From Billgrantia sulfidoxydans (lineage in GTDB: Bacteria; Pseudomonadota; Gammaproteobacteria; Pseudomonadales; Halomonadaceae), in the NCBI RefSeq assembly GCF_017868775.1, contig NZ_CP053381.1:2418001-2482000 (forward strand): a DNA stretch of 64,000 nucleotides, read 5' to 3'. A program made the translations under genes and the position numbers. This document shows, piece by piece, positions 9,752 through 18,799 of the stretch (position 1 is the stretch's first letter; each line of letters starts with the position of its first letter). The notes beneath the pieces are model-generated. The model had not been told where the DNA came from and searched no databases. It saw only the letters and a program-made list of their open reading frames with translations.

Positions 9752-10088
9752 GAGGTTTCTCCTTTGTGACATCCAGAAACATCATGCCCCAGCTTTATCG
9801 ACATTTCATTAGGGTGACGAAACTTTGCTCTTGAAGCCTAAAGATACGCCGTCGTATGTCATGGATTGCTCACCTGCACCGCTCAGGCGCATGGAAAATG
9901 CTTCCACAACCGTTTTGGTGCGCGTATGTCCCAATTCGGTGCGAGAGGACCTGGATGCTGGTTTGGCTGGAGATTTCCCCAATGGGAACGAGCGGCGGGC
10001 GTGACGGCAAGGGAAGCGCACTGGACTTTAACTAATTTCCATCCATAATCTATCTGATGTTAGTTAAAGCCATCCAGAGCCTACCTCG
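9752..10088. other. Intergenic stretch without a convincing gene
   Basis: Between the small minus-strand gene and the nucleotidyltransferase I see no supported coding region. Candidate frames here lack ribosome binding sites. The only clear structure is the inverted repeat at 10026-10069. Confidence 0.5.
10026..10069. promoter_or_regulatory. Perfect 10-bp inverted repeat upstream of the nucleotidyltransferase gene
   Basis: CTTTAACTAA (10026-10035) is repeated inverted as TTAGTTAAAG (10060-10069), 24 nt apart and 19 nt before the ATG at 10089. The A/T-rich arms stand out against the GC-rich surroundings. It could be an operator bound by a dimer, or a weak hairpin in the leader. It is not followed by a T-run, so it is not a terminator. 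Confidence 0.5.
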
Positions 10089-11099
10089 ATGTCCTATCAG
10101 CGCCTTCAAGCGGAACAGACCCGGGTTGCCGTCAACGCGACGCAACTCTTCGAAGCGCTCGAGCAGCATCGCGCCCAGGCGCGCCAGGTCAAGGGCTCGA
10201 TGCACTGGAAGCGAATCCATGGACGCGAGTACCTGTATCGTGCCTACACGGGCGGCAAGAACCATTCGCTAGGCCCCCGCTCCGCCGAGACAGAAGCCAT
10301 TATAAAAGCCTTTGACGCTCGCAAGGCGGAGTACCAGGCGCGAGAGCAGTCGCTGAAGGAGCAGCTCCAGGTGCACTCCGCCTACATCCGAGCCAACCGG
10401 CTAAACCGATTCCCCATCGCCGGCGCCAGGGCGATACGGGCACTGCAACGCAAGCAGATCCCTTTCCGGGTCATCGGTACCAATGCCCTGTATGCCTATG
10501 AAGCTCGTGCCGGCGTGCTGATCGAGCCCGAACATCTGGCGACCGCCGATATCGATGTGCTCATGGATGCCCGGCAGGGCTTGAGAATCGTCACGGCCCT
10601 CGAGGGGGAAACACTCCTCTCTGTCCTGCAATCCAGCGATCGTACCTTCGAGCCGCTCACCGAGTCTCCTTTCGAGTTTCGGGCCGCGAACGCCAAGGGT
10701 TACATGATCGACCTGATCACGCAGGCCGCTGATCCCATGGCAATGAGCGATTTCGAGCACCATCTGGAGATGGGCGACTTGAAGCCGGTAGGCATCGACT
10801 CCCTGAAATGGGCCATCGCATCGCCACGCTTCGAAGCCGTCGTCTTTGATGAGCGAGGCATGCCGCTGCGCTTGTCTACCGTCGACCCCCGCGCCTTCGT
10901 GCTACACAAGTGGCACGTCAGCCAACTGCCCGACCGGGAACCGATGAAACGCCACCGCGACGAGGCCCAGGCTCGCCTGGTCGCCACCCTGCTGCGCGAC
11001 GAGCTGCGTGAACTGTCGACGACACAGGCTGTCGAGCGTGCCTTCCCCCACCTCGTCAGACAACGTGCCAGCCACCAGATCGACGAGTTCGACGTGTAG
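10089..11099 (+). CDS. GSU2403-family nucleotidyltransferase-fold protein
   Basis: A 336-residue protein with the DNA polymerase beta-like nucleotidyltransferase fold. The N-terminal third (residues 1-110) is helical and charged (GSMHWKRIHGREYLYRAYTG). The core carries FRVIGTNALYAYEARAGV followed by TADIDVLMDAR, matching the G-S/T-x-Asp...Asp-x-Asp active-site arrangement, with D-I-D near residue 156. The C-terminus is helical. Members of this family are widespread, poorly studied and often found in mobile or defence-rich settings. It is alone here, flanked by non-coding DNA, with the inverted repeat at 10026-10069 before it. Family call is fairly firm; target molecule unknown. Confidence 0.75.
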   Translation: MSYQRLQAEQTRVAVNATQLFEALEQHRAQARQVKGSMHWKRIHGREYLYRAYTGGKNHSLGPRSAETEAIIKAFDARKAEYQAREQSLKEQLQVHSAYIRANRLNRFPIAGARAIRALQRKQIPFRVIGTNALYAYEARAGVLIEPEHLATADIDVLMDARQGLRIVTALEGETLLSVLQSSDRTFEPLTESPFEFRAANAKGYMIDLITQAADPMAMSDFEHHLEMGDLKPVGIDSLKWAIASPRFEAVVFDERGMPLRLSTVDPRAFVLHKWHVSQLPDREPMKRHRDEAQARLVATLLRDELRELSTTQAVERAFPHLVRQRASHQIDEFDV

Positions 11100-11338
11100 C
11101 AAAGTTGGCAGATCATCACCATCTGCACGATTTGTACAAATAGGCACTATCATGCTCACTTTTACCCACATTTCGTGGTGTGGGGGCACCAGCCCTGACA
11201 CAGCGGCACATGGCAGCGACGGCTACCGGCCAGGCAGTGGATTGGCCAGGAGCGCCGCATGGCTGCTACACCTACCAGTACAGGACAGATGCAAAAGGCA
11301 AAGCGAATGTCACGAGGCCTCAGGCCAGGGAGGACACG

Positions 11339-11863
11339 ATGCAGCGCCTGTACTTTCTGATTCCCGACAGGGAGACCACCACTGACATCGTCAATGAACT
11401 GAACGTGATGGGGCTGACCAAGGACCACCTGCACGTCTTGGGCAAGGATTGGCAGCCTTTGGAGAAGGAGGGGGTTCCGGTCGCCACGCTGATACAGACT
11501 TCCGATGTCGTCAATGCCGCGAAGCGCGGCGCTATCGTCGGGGCCTTACTGGGCTTGGTGCTGGGCGTGATCGCTCACTTCGTCCTGCTCGATACGAATA
11601 TCGTCTGGATGGCCATCGGTGTGGCGATCTTCGGTGCGCTGTTCGGCGTCTGGGCCAGCACGATGGTCGGCGTCTCCGTGCGCGACATCAAGGTCAGCAA
11701 GTTCAATAAAGCGATCAAGAGAGGCGCAATGCTGCTGATCATAGACGTTCCTGACGAACGCGAAGAAGCATTCAGAACGGCGATCGAGAGCCACCACCCC
11801 GAAGTGGTCATAGAAAAGGTGAGCCCCCAGGAGCGGAAACAGCATGTGGATGAAGGCCACTGA
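11339..11863 (+). CDS. DUF1269-type small membrane protein
   Basis: A 174-residue protein. The N-terminus (RLYFLIPDRETTTDIVNELN) and the HLHVLGKDW block match DUF1269 proteins. Two membrane helices follow at about residues 60-110, rich in Gly and Ala (GAIVGALLGLVLGVIAHFVL and IGVAIFGALFGVWASTMVGV), and the C-terminal soluble part resembles a small alpha/beta domain (AMLLIIDVPDEREEAFRTAI). ATG 11339 has GGGAGG 5 nt upstream; the frame could extend left to 11180 but nothing supports it. Function unknown. It converges on the minus-strand operon ending at 11994. Confidence 0.75.
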   Translation: MQRLYFLIPDRETTTDIVNELNVMGLTKDHLHVLGKDWQPLEKEGVPVATLIQTSDVVNAAKRGAIVGALLGLVLGVIAHFVLLDTNIVWMAIGVAIFGALFGVWASTMVGVSVRDIKVSKFNKAIKRGAMLLIIDVPDEREEAFRTAIESHHPEVVIEKVSPQERKQHVDEGH

Positions 11864-11993
11864 CTCAACCGGCCTCGCCCAAGCCTGTTCCGACCAACCT
11901 CTCGCTCGGTGACTGCAGGCGCGAATCAGCCTCAAAGATCTCCGGCGAGTAGTTCTCGCGGACGCAGGCCGTTTCGAAGACAGTCAAGGCCGA

Positions 11994-12785
11994 TCAACGG
12001 AAAAGCACCGACCGGACCCGCCACCGGCTGAGCATGAAGAGCGCCATGCTGACACTGATGGACGCCAGCAGCGCCAAGACGAAAGTGGCCATGGGAGGCG
12101 CCGAACCGACCAGAAGCGCCGTGACGACAGCGAAGGCAACCAGGCTCAACATGCCATGCTGGGCCAAGGATATCGTACAGCGGGCGACCTCGGCCCCGTA
12201 GCGCTGATGAAGCGTCCAGCCGATGGTGAACAATCCCACGGGAAAGCCCACCAGCACACCGGACAGCACTGGCCCCGAACGTGCCGCAAGCGTGGTCGCC
12301 ACGCCCACCACGAGCCCCGCCAGCAGGCCGCGCAACAGCAGATCGAACCAACCCGAGCGGGCCACCACGACAGGCTGCTTCAGGTCGAGCGCGCGCCGAA
12401 TTCCCTCGGCCATTGCCAATACGGCAACGTACAGCAGCACCGCGGCCCAGATATCTCCCGGCAGCAGCGAGAACAGGAAGGCCGCCGGAATCCAGCAGAG
12501 CGTCGCCAAGCCAAGGCTGCCTAGCGCACCCAACCTGGCGGCGGTAATGACGTAGCAGCTACTGAACAGCAGGGTCGCCACCAGCGCATGCAGGGTTGAG
12601 AGCACCGCCGAGCGGACGAACTCGGCACTCTGCTCCTGCAGCATGAAGAAATAGCCAGGCCCCAGCACGATGGGCGTCCCGGCAAGAATTCCACCCAGGC
12701 GGGGGCCAAGTCTGGCCACCGTCACGGAAACGCCTATCACAACCAGGGCGGTGGCAACCAGCTTGGTCAGCAGCATGCTCAGCAT
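11994..12785 (-). CDS. Multi-pass membrane protein with an internal repeat
   Basis: A 263-residue integral membrane protein with about nine hydrophobic segments. I do not recognise the family. Residues 24-82 and 168-223 look like two copies of one unit: ARLGPRLGGILAGTP against ARSGPVLSGVLVGFP, each followed by a Gly/aromatic loop (GPGYFFMLQEQ against TIGWTLHQRYG) and a helix ending in VITA or VVTA. This suggests a duplicated transporter-like fold. ATG 12785 overlaps the end of the amidase gene by 7 nt, so it is the last gene of the DUF1445-TRAP-DUF2848-amidase operon; an ATG at 12776 is an alternative. A role in moving a substrate or product of that pathway is inference. Confidence 0.75.
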   Translation of the reverse strand: MLSMLLTKLVATALVVIGVSVTVARLGPRLGGILAGTPIVLGPGYFFMLQEQSAEFVRSAVLSTLHALVATLLFSSCYVITAARLGALGSLGLATLCWIPAAFLFSLLPGDIWAAVLLYVAVLAMAEGIRRALDLKQPVVVARSGWFDLLLRGLLAGLVVGVATTLAARSGPVLSGVLVGFPVGLFTIGWTLHQRYGAEVARCTISLAQHGMLSLVAFAVVTALLVGSAPPMATFVLALLASISVSMALFMLSRWRVRSVLFR

Positions 12786-14152
12786 GGGTGGCGCAGTGCG
12801 TCCTCCATGGCCTGCGCCTGGCGCAGCAGCGTATCGTCCAGGCCGTTGCGGCCCACCAGCATGATGCCACTCGGCAGTTCGCCCTCGGCATGGCTGGGCA
12901 GGGTGATGGCACAAAGATCCAGCAGATTGGCGACCGTCGGGTTGCGCAGCACACGCAAGTTGAGCCGCGTGTAGCCCTCGTCGCTCTCCAGCTCCTGCAT
13001 GCGAGGCGGCACGATAGGCACCGTGGGCGCAAGCAGGCCATCGTAGCCTTGCAGCCACGCATCCATCTCGCACATCCGTGCCTGCCTGCGCCTGCAAAGC
13101 TCGAGGTAATCGGCGGCCGAGATATTGGCCCCCTTCTCGATCCGCGTGCGTACCCGAGGGTCGTAGCTTCCCGCATGCTCTGCCAACCACTCACGATGCA
13201 GGAAATAGCTCTCGGCCGCCGTGAACCCGCCGCCCTCCATCAGCTCCGGCAGTGCGCCAAGCACCGGCACGGGCGCTTCGACGATCACCGCCCCGGCCGC
13301 ACGCAGCTGGCGCAGGCTGCGGTCGAAGGCCTGCGCCACCGTGTCATCCAAGTCCTCGAGCATGTAGGTTTCGGGCACCACGAAGCGGCGCCCGCGCAGA
13401 TCGTAGGCCGCCAGGGAGCGATAGGTACGCCCCGACAGCACGGCGTCCAGACGGGCACAGCAGGCCACGCTGCGGGCGATGGGGCCGATCGAGTCCAGGC
13501 TGTCCGAGAGTGCAAAGGTGCCGTCGCGGGGAATGCGCCGCTGCGAAGGCTTGAACCCCACCAGGCCGCAGAAGGCCGCGGGAATGCGCACCGAGCCGCC
13601 GGTATCGGTACCAATGGCTGCCGCCGCCATCCCCTGGGCCACGGCCACCGCGGAACCCGACGAGGAGCCGCCGGGGATACGCCCCGGCGCCAGCGGGTTG
13701 TCCGGCGTACCGAAATGCGGGTTCAACCCCAGGCCGGAATAGGCGAACTCGGTCATGTTGGTATGTCCCGTGATCACCGCCCCGGCCCGACGCAGCCGTG
13801 TGACGATGCAGGCATCCTCAATGGCCGGCTCACTCCGCCAGCGCGAGCCGGCATGGGACACTTTACCGGCCACATCGAACAGCGCCTTGAGCGCTATCGG
13901 CAGGCCGGCGAGTTCGCCCACCGGCACGCCGGCCCGACGCAAGGTATCAGCCGCCTCGGCCTCGGCGCTCGCGGCCTGCTCGAAGCGTGCCGTATACACC
14001 TGGGCCTGGGAATCGTCCTTCTCGTTGCTGTTCGCCCAGCACGCCTCGAGCAGCGTTCTGGCTTGAAGGTTACCTTTCTCCAGGTCATCGAGGAGCTGAC
14101 GAAGGGTGAGCCCGGCGGAGAGTTCAAGCGTCAAAGTATCCTGCGTCTTCAT
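12779..14152 (-). CDS. Amidase (amidase signature family)
   Basis: Hydrolase of 457 residues cleaving a C-N amide bond. It has the Ser-cisSer-Lys triad: Lys89 in LPIALKALFDVAG, the Gly/Ser-rich IPGGSSSGSAVAV block with the cis-Ser at 163-164, and the nucleophile Ser187 in GTDTGGSVRIPAA. It resembles GatA-like stand-alone amidases and allophanate/biuret hydrolases, but lacks any extra C-terminal domain. ATG 14152 overlaps the DUF2848 stop as ATGA. Its place in an operon with a TRAP importer and a DUF1445 hydro-lyase suggests that an imported or derived amide is opened here. The GatCAB role is unlikely since no gatB or gatC is near. Confidence 0.88.
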   Translation of the reverse strand: MKTQDTLTLELSAGLTLRQLLDDLEKGNLQARTLLEACWANSNEKDDSQAQVYTARFEQAASAEAEAADTLRRAGVPVGELAGLPIALKALFDVAGKVSHAGSRWRSEPAIEDACIVTRLRRAGAVITGHTNMTEFAYSGLGLNPHFGTPDNPLAPGRIPGGSSSGSAVAVAQGMAAAAIGTDTGGSVRIPAAFCGLVGFKPSQRRIPRDGTFALSDSLDSIGPIARSVACCARLDAVLSGRTYRSLAAYDLRGRRFVVPETYMLEDLDDTVAQAFDRSLRQLRAAGAVIVEAPVPVLGALPELMEGGGFTAAESYFLHREWLAEHAGSYDPRVRTRIEKGANISAADYLELCRRRQARMCEMDAWLQGYDGLLAPTVPIVPPRMQELESDEGYTRLNLRVLRNPTVANLLDLCAITLPSHAEGELPSGIMLVGRNGLDDTLLRQAQAMEDALRHPC

Positions 14153-14826
14153 GCGACCACCGGTAGCGTCTTGATACGGTAATGGTGCTCGAGCTCCCGC
14201 CCGCTGACCGGATCCGTCAGCACCACGCGAAACGCCTCGGCAGCGCGTACCTCGCCCTTGACCGGCAAGGTACCGCAGAGCATCGCCTGCCCCGGCGCCA
14301 GCCGCACCTCGTCGAGCCCAAAGCGGCGCAGCAGCTCCGCAGGATGCAGCAAGCCCGTTACCCCACCCTGCTGATAGACCACCTCCCGCCCTTCGATCGT
14401 AGCGTAAGACTTCATCTGCAAATCGTCCCAATGGTCGAGCACGCTCTCCAGGCGCCATACGCTGCGGCTGACCGGCTTGGCACAGACCTGCTTGGAATGC
14501 GCCACCGACCAGGCTTCCGTCTCGCGGTCGGTATGATCGGAGCCGATACCGACAAGCGTGCCCTGTTGCGTGCCGATCAGCACGACCTCCACCTCACCGC
14601 TCGAGGCCTCGCCGAGCACCTGGATCGTCGGCTCGGTGGTCAACTGGTTGGCAGCGACGCGATAGAACAGCGGCGTTGCCGAGGGCGGCCTCACGCCGAT
14701 CGCCTCGAGTTCTTCGATATGCTCATCGATGGCGGACTGCTCGCGCCCGGCCCACCCGGCGATGATCAGCTCCTGAATATCGACCTTCAGGGCCTTATCG
14801 GTCTCCGATACATGGAAAATCATCAT
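14149..14826 (-). CDS. DUF2848 family protein
   Basis: A 225-residue cytosolic protein of the uncharacterised DUF2848 family. Visible family features are the LFYRVAANQL stretch, EVEVVLIGTQQG, the signature GIGSDHTDRE near residue 95, and APGQAMLCGTLP in the last third. The fold is thought to resemble fumarylacetoacetate hydrolase-like enzymes, and GSDHTDR could hold metal or substrate, but this is inference. ATG 14826 has GGAG 8 nt upstream, and the gene is coupled by ATGA to the amidase. Proteins of this family are commonly next to TRAP or ABC importers and amidases, as here. Confidence 0.78.
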   Translation of the reverse strand: MMIFHVSETDKALKVDIQELIIAGWAGREQSAIDEHIEELEAIGVRPPSATPLFYRVAANQLTTEPTIQVLGEASSGEVEVVLIGTQQGTLVGIGSDHTDRETEAWSVAHSKQVCAKPVSRSVWRLESVLDHWDDLQMKSYATIEGREVVYQQGGVTGLLHPAELLRRFGLDEVRLAPGQAMLCGTLPVKGEVRAAEAFRVVLTDPVSGRELEHHYRIKTLPVVA

Positions 14827-14860
14827 TCGCTGGCTCCATTGAAACTTGTTGCAGGGGCGC

Positions 14861-16144
14861 TCAATTCAGCACGCCGGGAAGATAGAGGGCGACGGCCGGG
14901 AACAGCACGAGCACCACGGCCATCAACAGCATGATGCCGACATAGGGAATGGCACCGACCATCACGTCGTTGAACGATCCCCCCTGTCGCACACCCTGCA
15001 CCACGTAGAGGTTGAGGCCGACGGGCGGCGTGATCAGCGCCATCTCGATCAGCAGAATCAGCAGAATGCCGAACCACACCGGGTCGAACCCCAGCCCGAT
15101 CATGATCGGCGCCACGATGGGAATCGTGATCACCATCAGCGAGAGCGTCTCGATGAAAAAGCCGAGCACGATGTACAGGGCGATCACCATCAGCAGCGTG
15201 GCATAGGGCCCCAGACCAGCGGTCTCGAGGAACGTCCTCAGCTCCCGTGTGATGCCGGCCGACGCCAGCACGAAGTTGAGGAAGTACGACGCGATGATGA
15301 TCAGCATGATCATGCCCGTGGTCCGCATCGTGCCATCCAGGGCTTCGACGATGATCGCCAGCGACAGCTTGCGCATGGCCACGGCGATCAGCAGCGCCCC
15401 GATGACCCCGAGCGAAGCGGCCTCGGTGGGTGTCGCCCAGCCGGCGTAGATCGACCCCACCACGACGCCGAACAACAGCAGCACGGGCACCAGGTGGCGC
15501 AGGCCCGAGAAACGCTCCCGCCAGCTGTGGCGGCGGCTGGGCCCGCCCAGGCTGGGCCGCCACAGGCAGATCAGCGCCGTGCCCAGGATGAACAGCAGGG
15601 CCAGCAGCAAGCCCGGCAGCAACCCCGCGGCAAACAGCCGGGGAATGGAGGTTTCCGTCAGGAATCCATAGACGATCAGGTTGATCGAAGGCGGGATCAT
15701 GATGCCCAGGGTGCCGCCGGCAGCGATCGAACCGGTGAACAGGCGCTGGTCGTATTTCATCTCCTTGCCCTGGGGGATCGCCACGGTACCGATGGTCGCC
15801 GCGGTGGCCACGCTGGAACCGGAAGTCGCCGAAAACAGCGTGGCAGTACCGATGTTGGCATGCAGCAGGCCGCCCGGCAGCCACGACAGCCAGCTCTCCA
15901 GCGCCCGGTAGGTCCCCTTGGCGATACCGGTACGCACCAGGATCTCCCCCAGCAGGATGAAGAGCGGAATCGCGATCAGCAGGAAGCTGTCCGACGCCGA
16001 CCACAGGACATCGCCCAGGGCCCTGACCAGAGGGAATGGAGAAAAGAATTCGTCGAGAAACAGGCCAAGCGCAATGAGCGTGGCAGCCACCGGCACGCTC
16101 AGCACCAATAGCAGCAGCAGAACCAGCAAAGCCATCAGAATCAT
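14861..16144 (-). CDS. TRAP transporter large permease, DctM family
   Basis: Large TRAP membrane subunit, 427 residues, with about 12 helices and the paired signature loops MIPPSINLIVYGFL and TPPVGLNLYVVQG. Also typical are the FSATSGSSVATAATIG segment and the acidic-free helices near the C-terminus. ATG 16144 overlaps the DctQ stop as ATGA. It is the permease for the binding protein at 16796-17863 and is followed 34 nt later by the DUF2848 gene in the same operon. Confidence 0.93.
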   Translation of the reverse strand: MILMALLVLLLLLVLSVPVAATLIALGLFLDEFFSPFPLVRALGDVLWSASDSFLLIAIPLFILLGEILVRTGIAKGTYRALESWLSWLPGGLLHANIGTATLFSATSGSSVATAATIGTVAIPQGKEMKYDQRLFTGSIAAGGTLGIMIPPSINLIVYGFLTETSIPRLFAAGLLPGLLLALLFILGTALICLWRPSLGGPSRRHSWRERFSGLRHLVPVLLLFGVVVGSIYAGWATPTEAASLGVIGALLIAVAMRKLSLAIIVEALDGTMRTTGMIMLIIIASYFLNFVLASAGITRELRTFLETAGLGPYATLLMVIALYIVLGFFIETLSLMVITIPIVAPIMIGLGFDPVWFGILLILLIEMALITPPVGLNLYVVQGVRQGGSFNDVMVGAIPYVGIMLLMAVVLVLFPAVALYLPGVLN

Positions 16145-16734
16145 GAGGCGTATTCCTTGTTCTCTTCCAGCTGCTCATCCAGCGTGGGACTCCCGGCCAG
16201 TTGTTGAACGCGCCCGGTGTCGCCATTCAGCAGCGCGAAAAGCACACGCAGCAACACCAAGCCGACCGCCAGGGCGAACCAGGCCAGCCCAAGCAACCAC
16301 AGCGCCTGCGGTATCCAGACCGGCGTTCCCAAAGGAGTATTGGCGCGCGCCCCGCCAGCGTAAGAGCTTGCGCTGATGTCGAATGCCGCTCCGACCACCA
16401 GGATGCAGAAGAGCGCCATCGCCAGCAGCGCCACCAGGTCCAGCACGCCGCGAAGGCGAATCGGCAGGTTCACGTAGAGGGCATCGATACGAATGTGCGC
16501 CTTTTGCATCAGGGTGTAGGCGAACGCCCAACTGGAGCTGATCGCCATGATGTAACCGGTGAGTTCCGTGGCATGCACCGCCGACCGCCCCGTCAGGCGG
16601 CGAGACAGCACCTCCACCGTTACCATGGCCACCGTCAGAAGAATCAGTACACCGCCGGCACGCGCCAGCCATAGCGACCCCACCCGCACGACACCCAGCG
16701 CCCGGTCGAGCCCATCATTTACCCGCTGAAACAT
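16141..16734 (-). CDS. TRAP transporter small permease, DctQ family
   Basis: Small TRAP membrane subunit of 197 residues with four helices and the family block SSSWAFAYTLMQKAHIRIDA. I chose ATG 16734 (MFQRVNDGL) because GGAG lies 6 nt upstream; starts at 16785 and 16761 are possible but weaker. It lies between the DctP and DctM genes and overlaps the latter by 4 nt. Confidence 0.87.
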   Translation of the reverse strand: MFQRVNDGLDRALGVVRVGSLWLARAGGVLILLTVAMVTVEVLSRRLTGRSAVHATELTGYIMAISSSWAFAYTLMQKAHIRIDALYVNLPIRLRGVLDLVALLAMALFCILVVGAAFDISASSYAGGARANTPLGTPVWIPQALWLLGLAWFALAVGLVLLRVLFALLNGDTGRVQQLAGSPTLDEQLEENKEYAS

Positions 16735-16795
16735 AACGTTCTCCGAGGCGGACCGGGTCATGCCCAGCCCGCCGGTAACGGTCAAGTCCAGTTAG

Positions 16796-17863
16796 TTAGC
16801 GAGACGCGCTCAAGCCAGTGACTTCACCCACGGTCTCGTTCCAGCGGTCCACCCATTCCTGGTCGACACGGTTGGCCCAGTTGGGCAGCAGGGTTTCTTC
16901 GAGGTGACGCGAGACCTCCTGGAAGTCCTCATCGGTCGCTTCCACCAGCATCATGTCGCCCGGCTCCCCACGCGAGCAGTCGCCATCGCCGGTCAGGCAG
17001 GCGATGCCTTCGCGGGTCTCTTCCACGGCCGACTCCCATACGGGCGCCTCGTAGTTCTCGCGAATCTCCTCCAGCAGCCACTCCTGGGTATCGCTGGAGA
17101 GCGACTCCCACTTGTTGCCGTTCATGGCCGTGACCACGTGGTCCCAGCCGCCGACGGGTAGCGGATAGAGGTGCGTCGACACCTCATGCCAGCCAGAGCT
17201 GTAGCCGGAAAGCGAACCGGTTACGGCACAGTCGATCACGCCCCGCTGCAGGGCGCCGGGCACCTCACTGAAGCTGAGGGTGATACCCTCGGCACCGAGG
17301 GCCTCGAGAAACTCGGCCGTGGTGCGTCCACTGGCGCGAACCTTCTTGCCGGCAAGATCGCCAAGCCCCTCGATCTCGGCGTTACAGAACACCATCTGGG
17401 ACGGATAGGGCACCACCGCGAGGAGTTGCGCCCCCGAAAAGCGCTTGGCAAAGGCGTCCGCCAATACCGGACGGTAGGCCTCGGCCACTTCGCGCGCCGT
17501 TTCCACATCCGGCGCAATCATCGGCATGTCGAGCCCTTCGAGCTCGGGAGCGTCCTGAACGGCATAATCGGCCACGGTGGAACCTACCTCCACCACATCT
17601 CGGGCCATCAGGCGGTAGACCTCACCCCCGTCGAGCCCCATCTGGTCGAAGGTCGTCACCTCCGTGCTGATCCGCCCATCGGAGGCTTCCGGCAGGTGTT
17701 CCTCCCAGAAGGGGCGCTCGAAGTTCTGGAACAGCGAAAGGCTGCTCCAGCTGCCCACGTAGGAGAGGCTGGTCTGATCCAGCTCCTGGGCAGCCGCCTG
17801 CCCTGCCGAAACGCATAGACCAGCCGCAATGGCTGAGACGAGACTTGTTCTTGTAGTCAGCAT
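16796..17863 (-). CDS. TRAP transporter substrate-binding protein, DctP family
   Basis: Periplasmic binding protein of 355 residues with a signal peptide (MLTTRTSLVSAIAAGLCVSA, cut after QAAAQ). The mature protein keeps the DctP architecture: QMVFCNAEIEGLGDLAGKKV with the Arg in KVRASGRT and FSEVPGALQRGVIDC. A pair of cysteines near residues 290-297 (CLTGDGDC) is unusual and could form a disulphide in a surface loop. GAGGAAA precedes ATG 17863. It is the second gene of the operon headed by DUF1445. Substrate unknown. Confidence 0.9.
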   Translation of the reverse strand: MLTTRTSLVSAIAAGLCVSAGQAAAQELDQTSLSYVGSWSSLSLFQNFERPFWEEHLPEASDGRISTEVTTFDQMGLDGGEVYRLMARDVVEVGSTVADYAVQDAPELEGLDMPMIAPDVETAREVAEAYRPVLADAFAKRFSGAQLLAVVPYPSQMVFCNAEIEGLGDLAGKKVRASGRTTAEFLEALGAEGITLSFSEVPGALQRGVIDCAVTGSLSGYSSGWHEVSTHLYPLPVGGWDHVVTAMNGNKWESLSSDTQEWLLEEIRENYEAPVWESAVEETREGIACLTGDGDCSRGEPGDMMLVEATDEDFQEVSRHLEETLLPNWANRVDQEWVDRWNETVGEVTGLSASR

Positions 17864-17905
17864 GGTTTCCTCACTTATCTGCGTCGTGATGGTTGGTCGT
17901 GATGG

Positions 17906-18724
17906 TTATAGTAGGGCCAGCTCGCTGTCGGGAATGTCGGTCACCAGCATGTGGCCCGGGCTGTGGGTAATGGCGAATTCGACACCGGCATCCATCAGCA
18001 CCTGCTGAGGCGTTACCCCACAGGCCCAGAAAACCGGCAACTCGCCCTCGCCCACCGATACCGCGTCCCCGTAGTCCGGGGAGCGCATGTCCGCAATGCC
18101 AATCCGAGAAGGGTCGCCCAGGTGCACCGGCGCACCATGAGCCTGGGGAAAGCGTGTCGTGACCTGGATGGCACGAATGGCGTCGGCCGCCTTCATCGGG
18201 CGCATCGATACCACCAGGTGGCCTGCGAAGCCCCCCGCCGGCACCAGGGGAATCGAGGTCCGATACATCGGCACGTTGCGCCCCTCCTCGATGTGCCGAA
18301 CCGGCAACCCGGCCTGCTGCAGGGCATGCTCGAAGGTAAACGAACACCCCAGCGCGAAGGTCACGAGATCGTCGCGCCATTCGGCCTCGACATCGCTGAC
18401 GGTCGCCTGCAGCCGGCCTTCACGGAAGACTCGATAAGCGGGAACATCGCGGGCGAGATCGAGATCGCTACCGAGCGTGGCGCAGCTGCGGGCACCCGGC
18501 TCGCTGACGGCAAGCAAGGGGCAAGGTTTCGGGTTCGCCTGGCAGAATCGCAAGAAGCCATTGGCCTGCGGCTCGGGAAGGATGACGAGATTGGCTTGTA
18601 CGAAGCCATAGGCCAGCCCAGCAGTGGGCGCCTGCAAGCGGCCCTCACGCGCCGCCCTGCGAACCTCGGCAGGAGAGGAGTGGGCGGTAGGAAGAATGGA
18701 GTCGTCCGGGCGGGGAGTCGTCAT
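17906..18724 (-). CDS. Putative hydro-lyase, DUF1445 family (D-glutamate cyclase-like)
   Basis: A 272-residue protein of the DUF1445 family; characterised relatives include D-glutamate cyclase, which turns D-glutamate into 5-oxo-D-proline. Family blocks seen are [57 protein letters not shown], the long conserved VVSMRPM and PEDYGD-like [20 protein letters not shown], and [12 protein letters not shown] at the end. GAGG stands 7 nt before ATG 18724. It is the first gene of the TRAP-DUF2848-amidase operon and lies just behind a LysR regulator. The reaction in this operon may be a cyclisation or ring-opening step that links with the amidase; that is inference. Confidence 0.83.
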   Translation of the reverse strand: MTTPRPDDSILPTAHSSPAEVRRAAREGRLQAPTAGLAYGFVQANLVILPEPQANGFLRFCQANPKPCPLLAVSEPGARSCATLGSDLDLARDVPAYRVFREGRLQATVSDVEAEWRDDLVTFALGCSFTFEHALQQAGLPVRHIEEGRNVPMYRTSIPLVPAGGFAGHLVVSMRPMKAADAIRAIQVTTRFPQAHGAPVHLGDPSRIGIADMRSPDYGDAVSVGEGELPVFWACGVTPQQVLMDAGVEFAITHSPGHMLVTDIPDSELALL

Positions 18725-18799
18725 CGATCGTCCTCACTGACGTTTCCCTTCAGTTAAGGCAGAAGCGATGATTAATACAAATCGAAATTAAGTATCACA

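Noticed and set aside
9809..10021. A 70-codon minus-strand frame starting with GTG
   Set aside because: No ribosome binding site, no motif, and a Ser/Arg-rich translation; treated as non-coding.
11864..11993. GCGAG/CTCGC hairpin between the converging DUF1269 and membrane-protein genes as a terminator
   Set aside because: The stem is only 5 bp and no T-run follows on either strand.
12788..14182. A 464-codon plus-strand frame opposite the amidase gene
   Set aside because: Amidase catalytic motifs are on the minus strand; the plus-strand translation is His/Arg-rich and unlike any protein.
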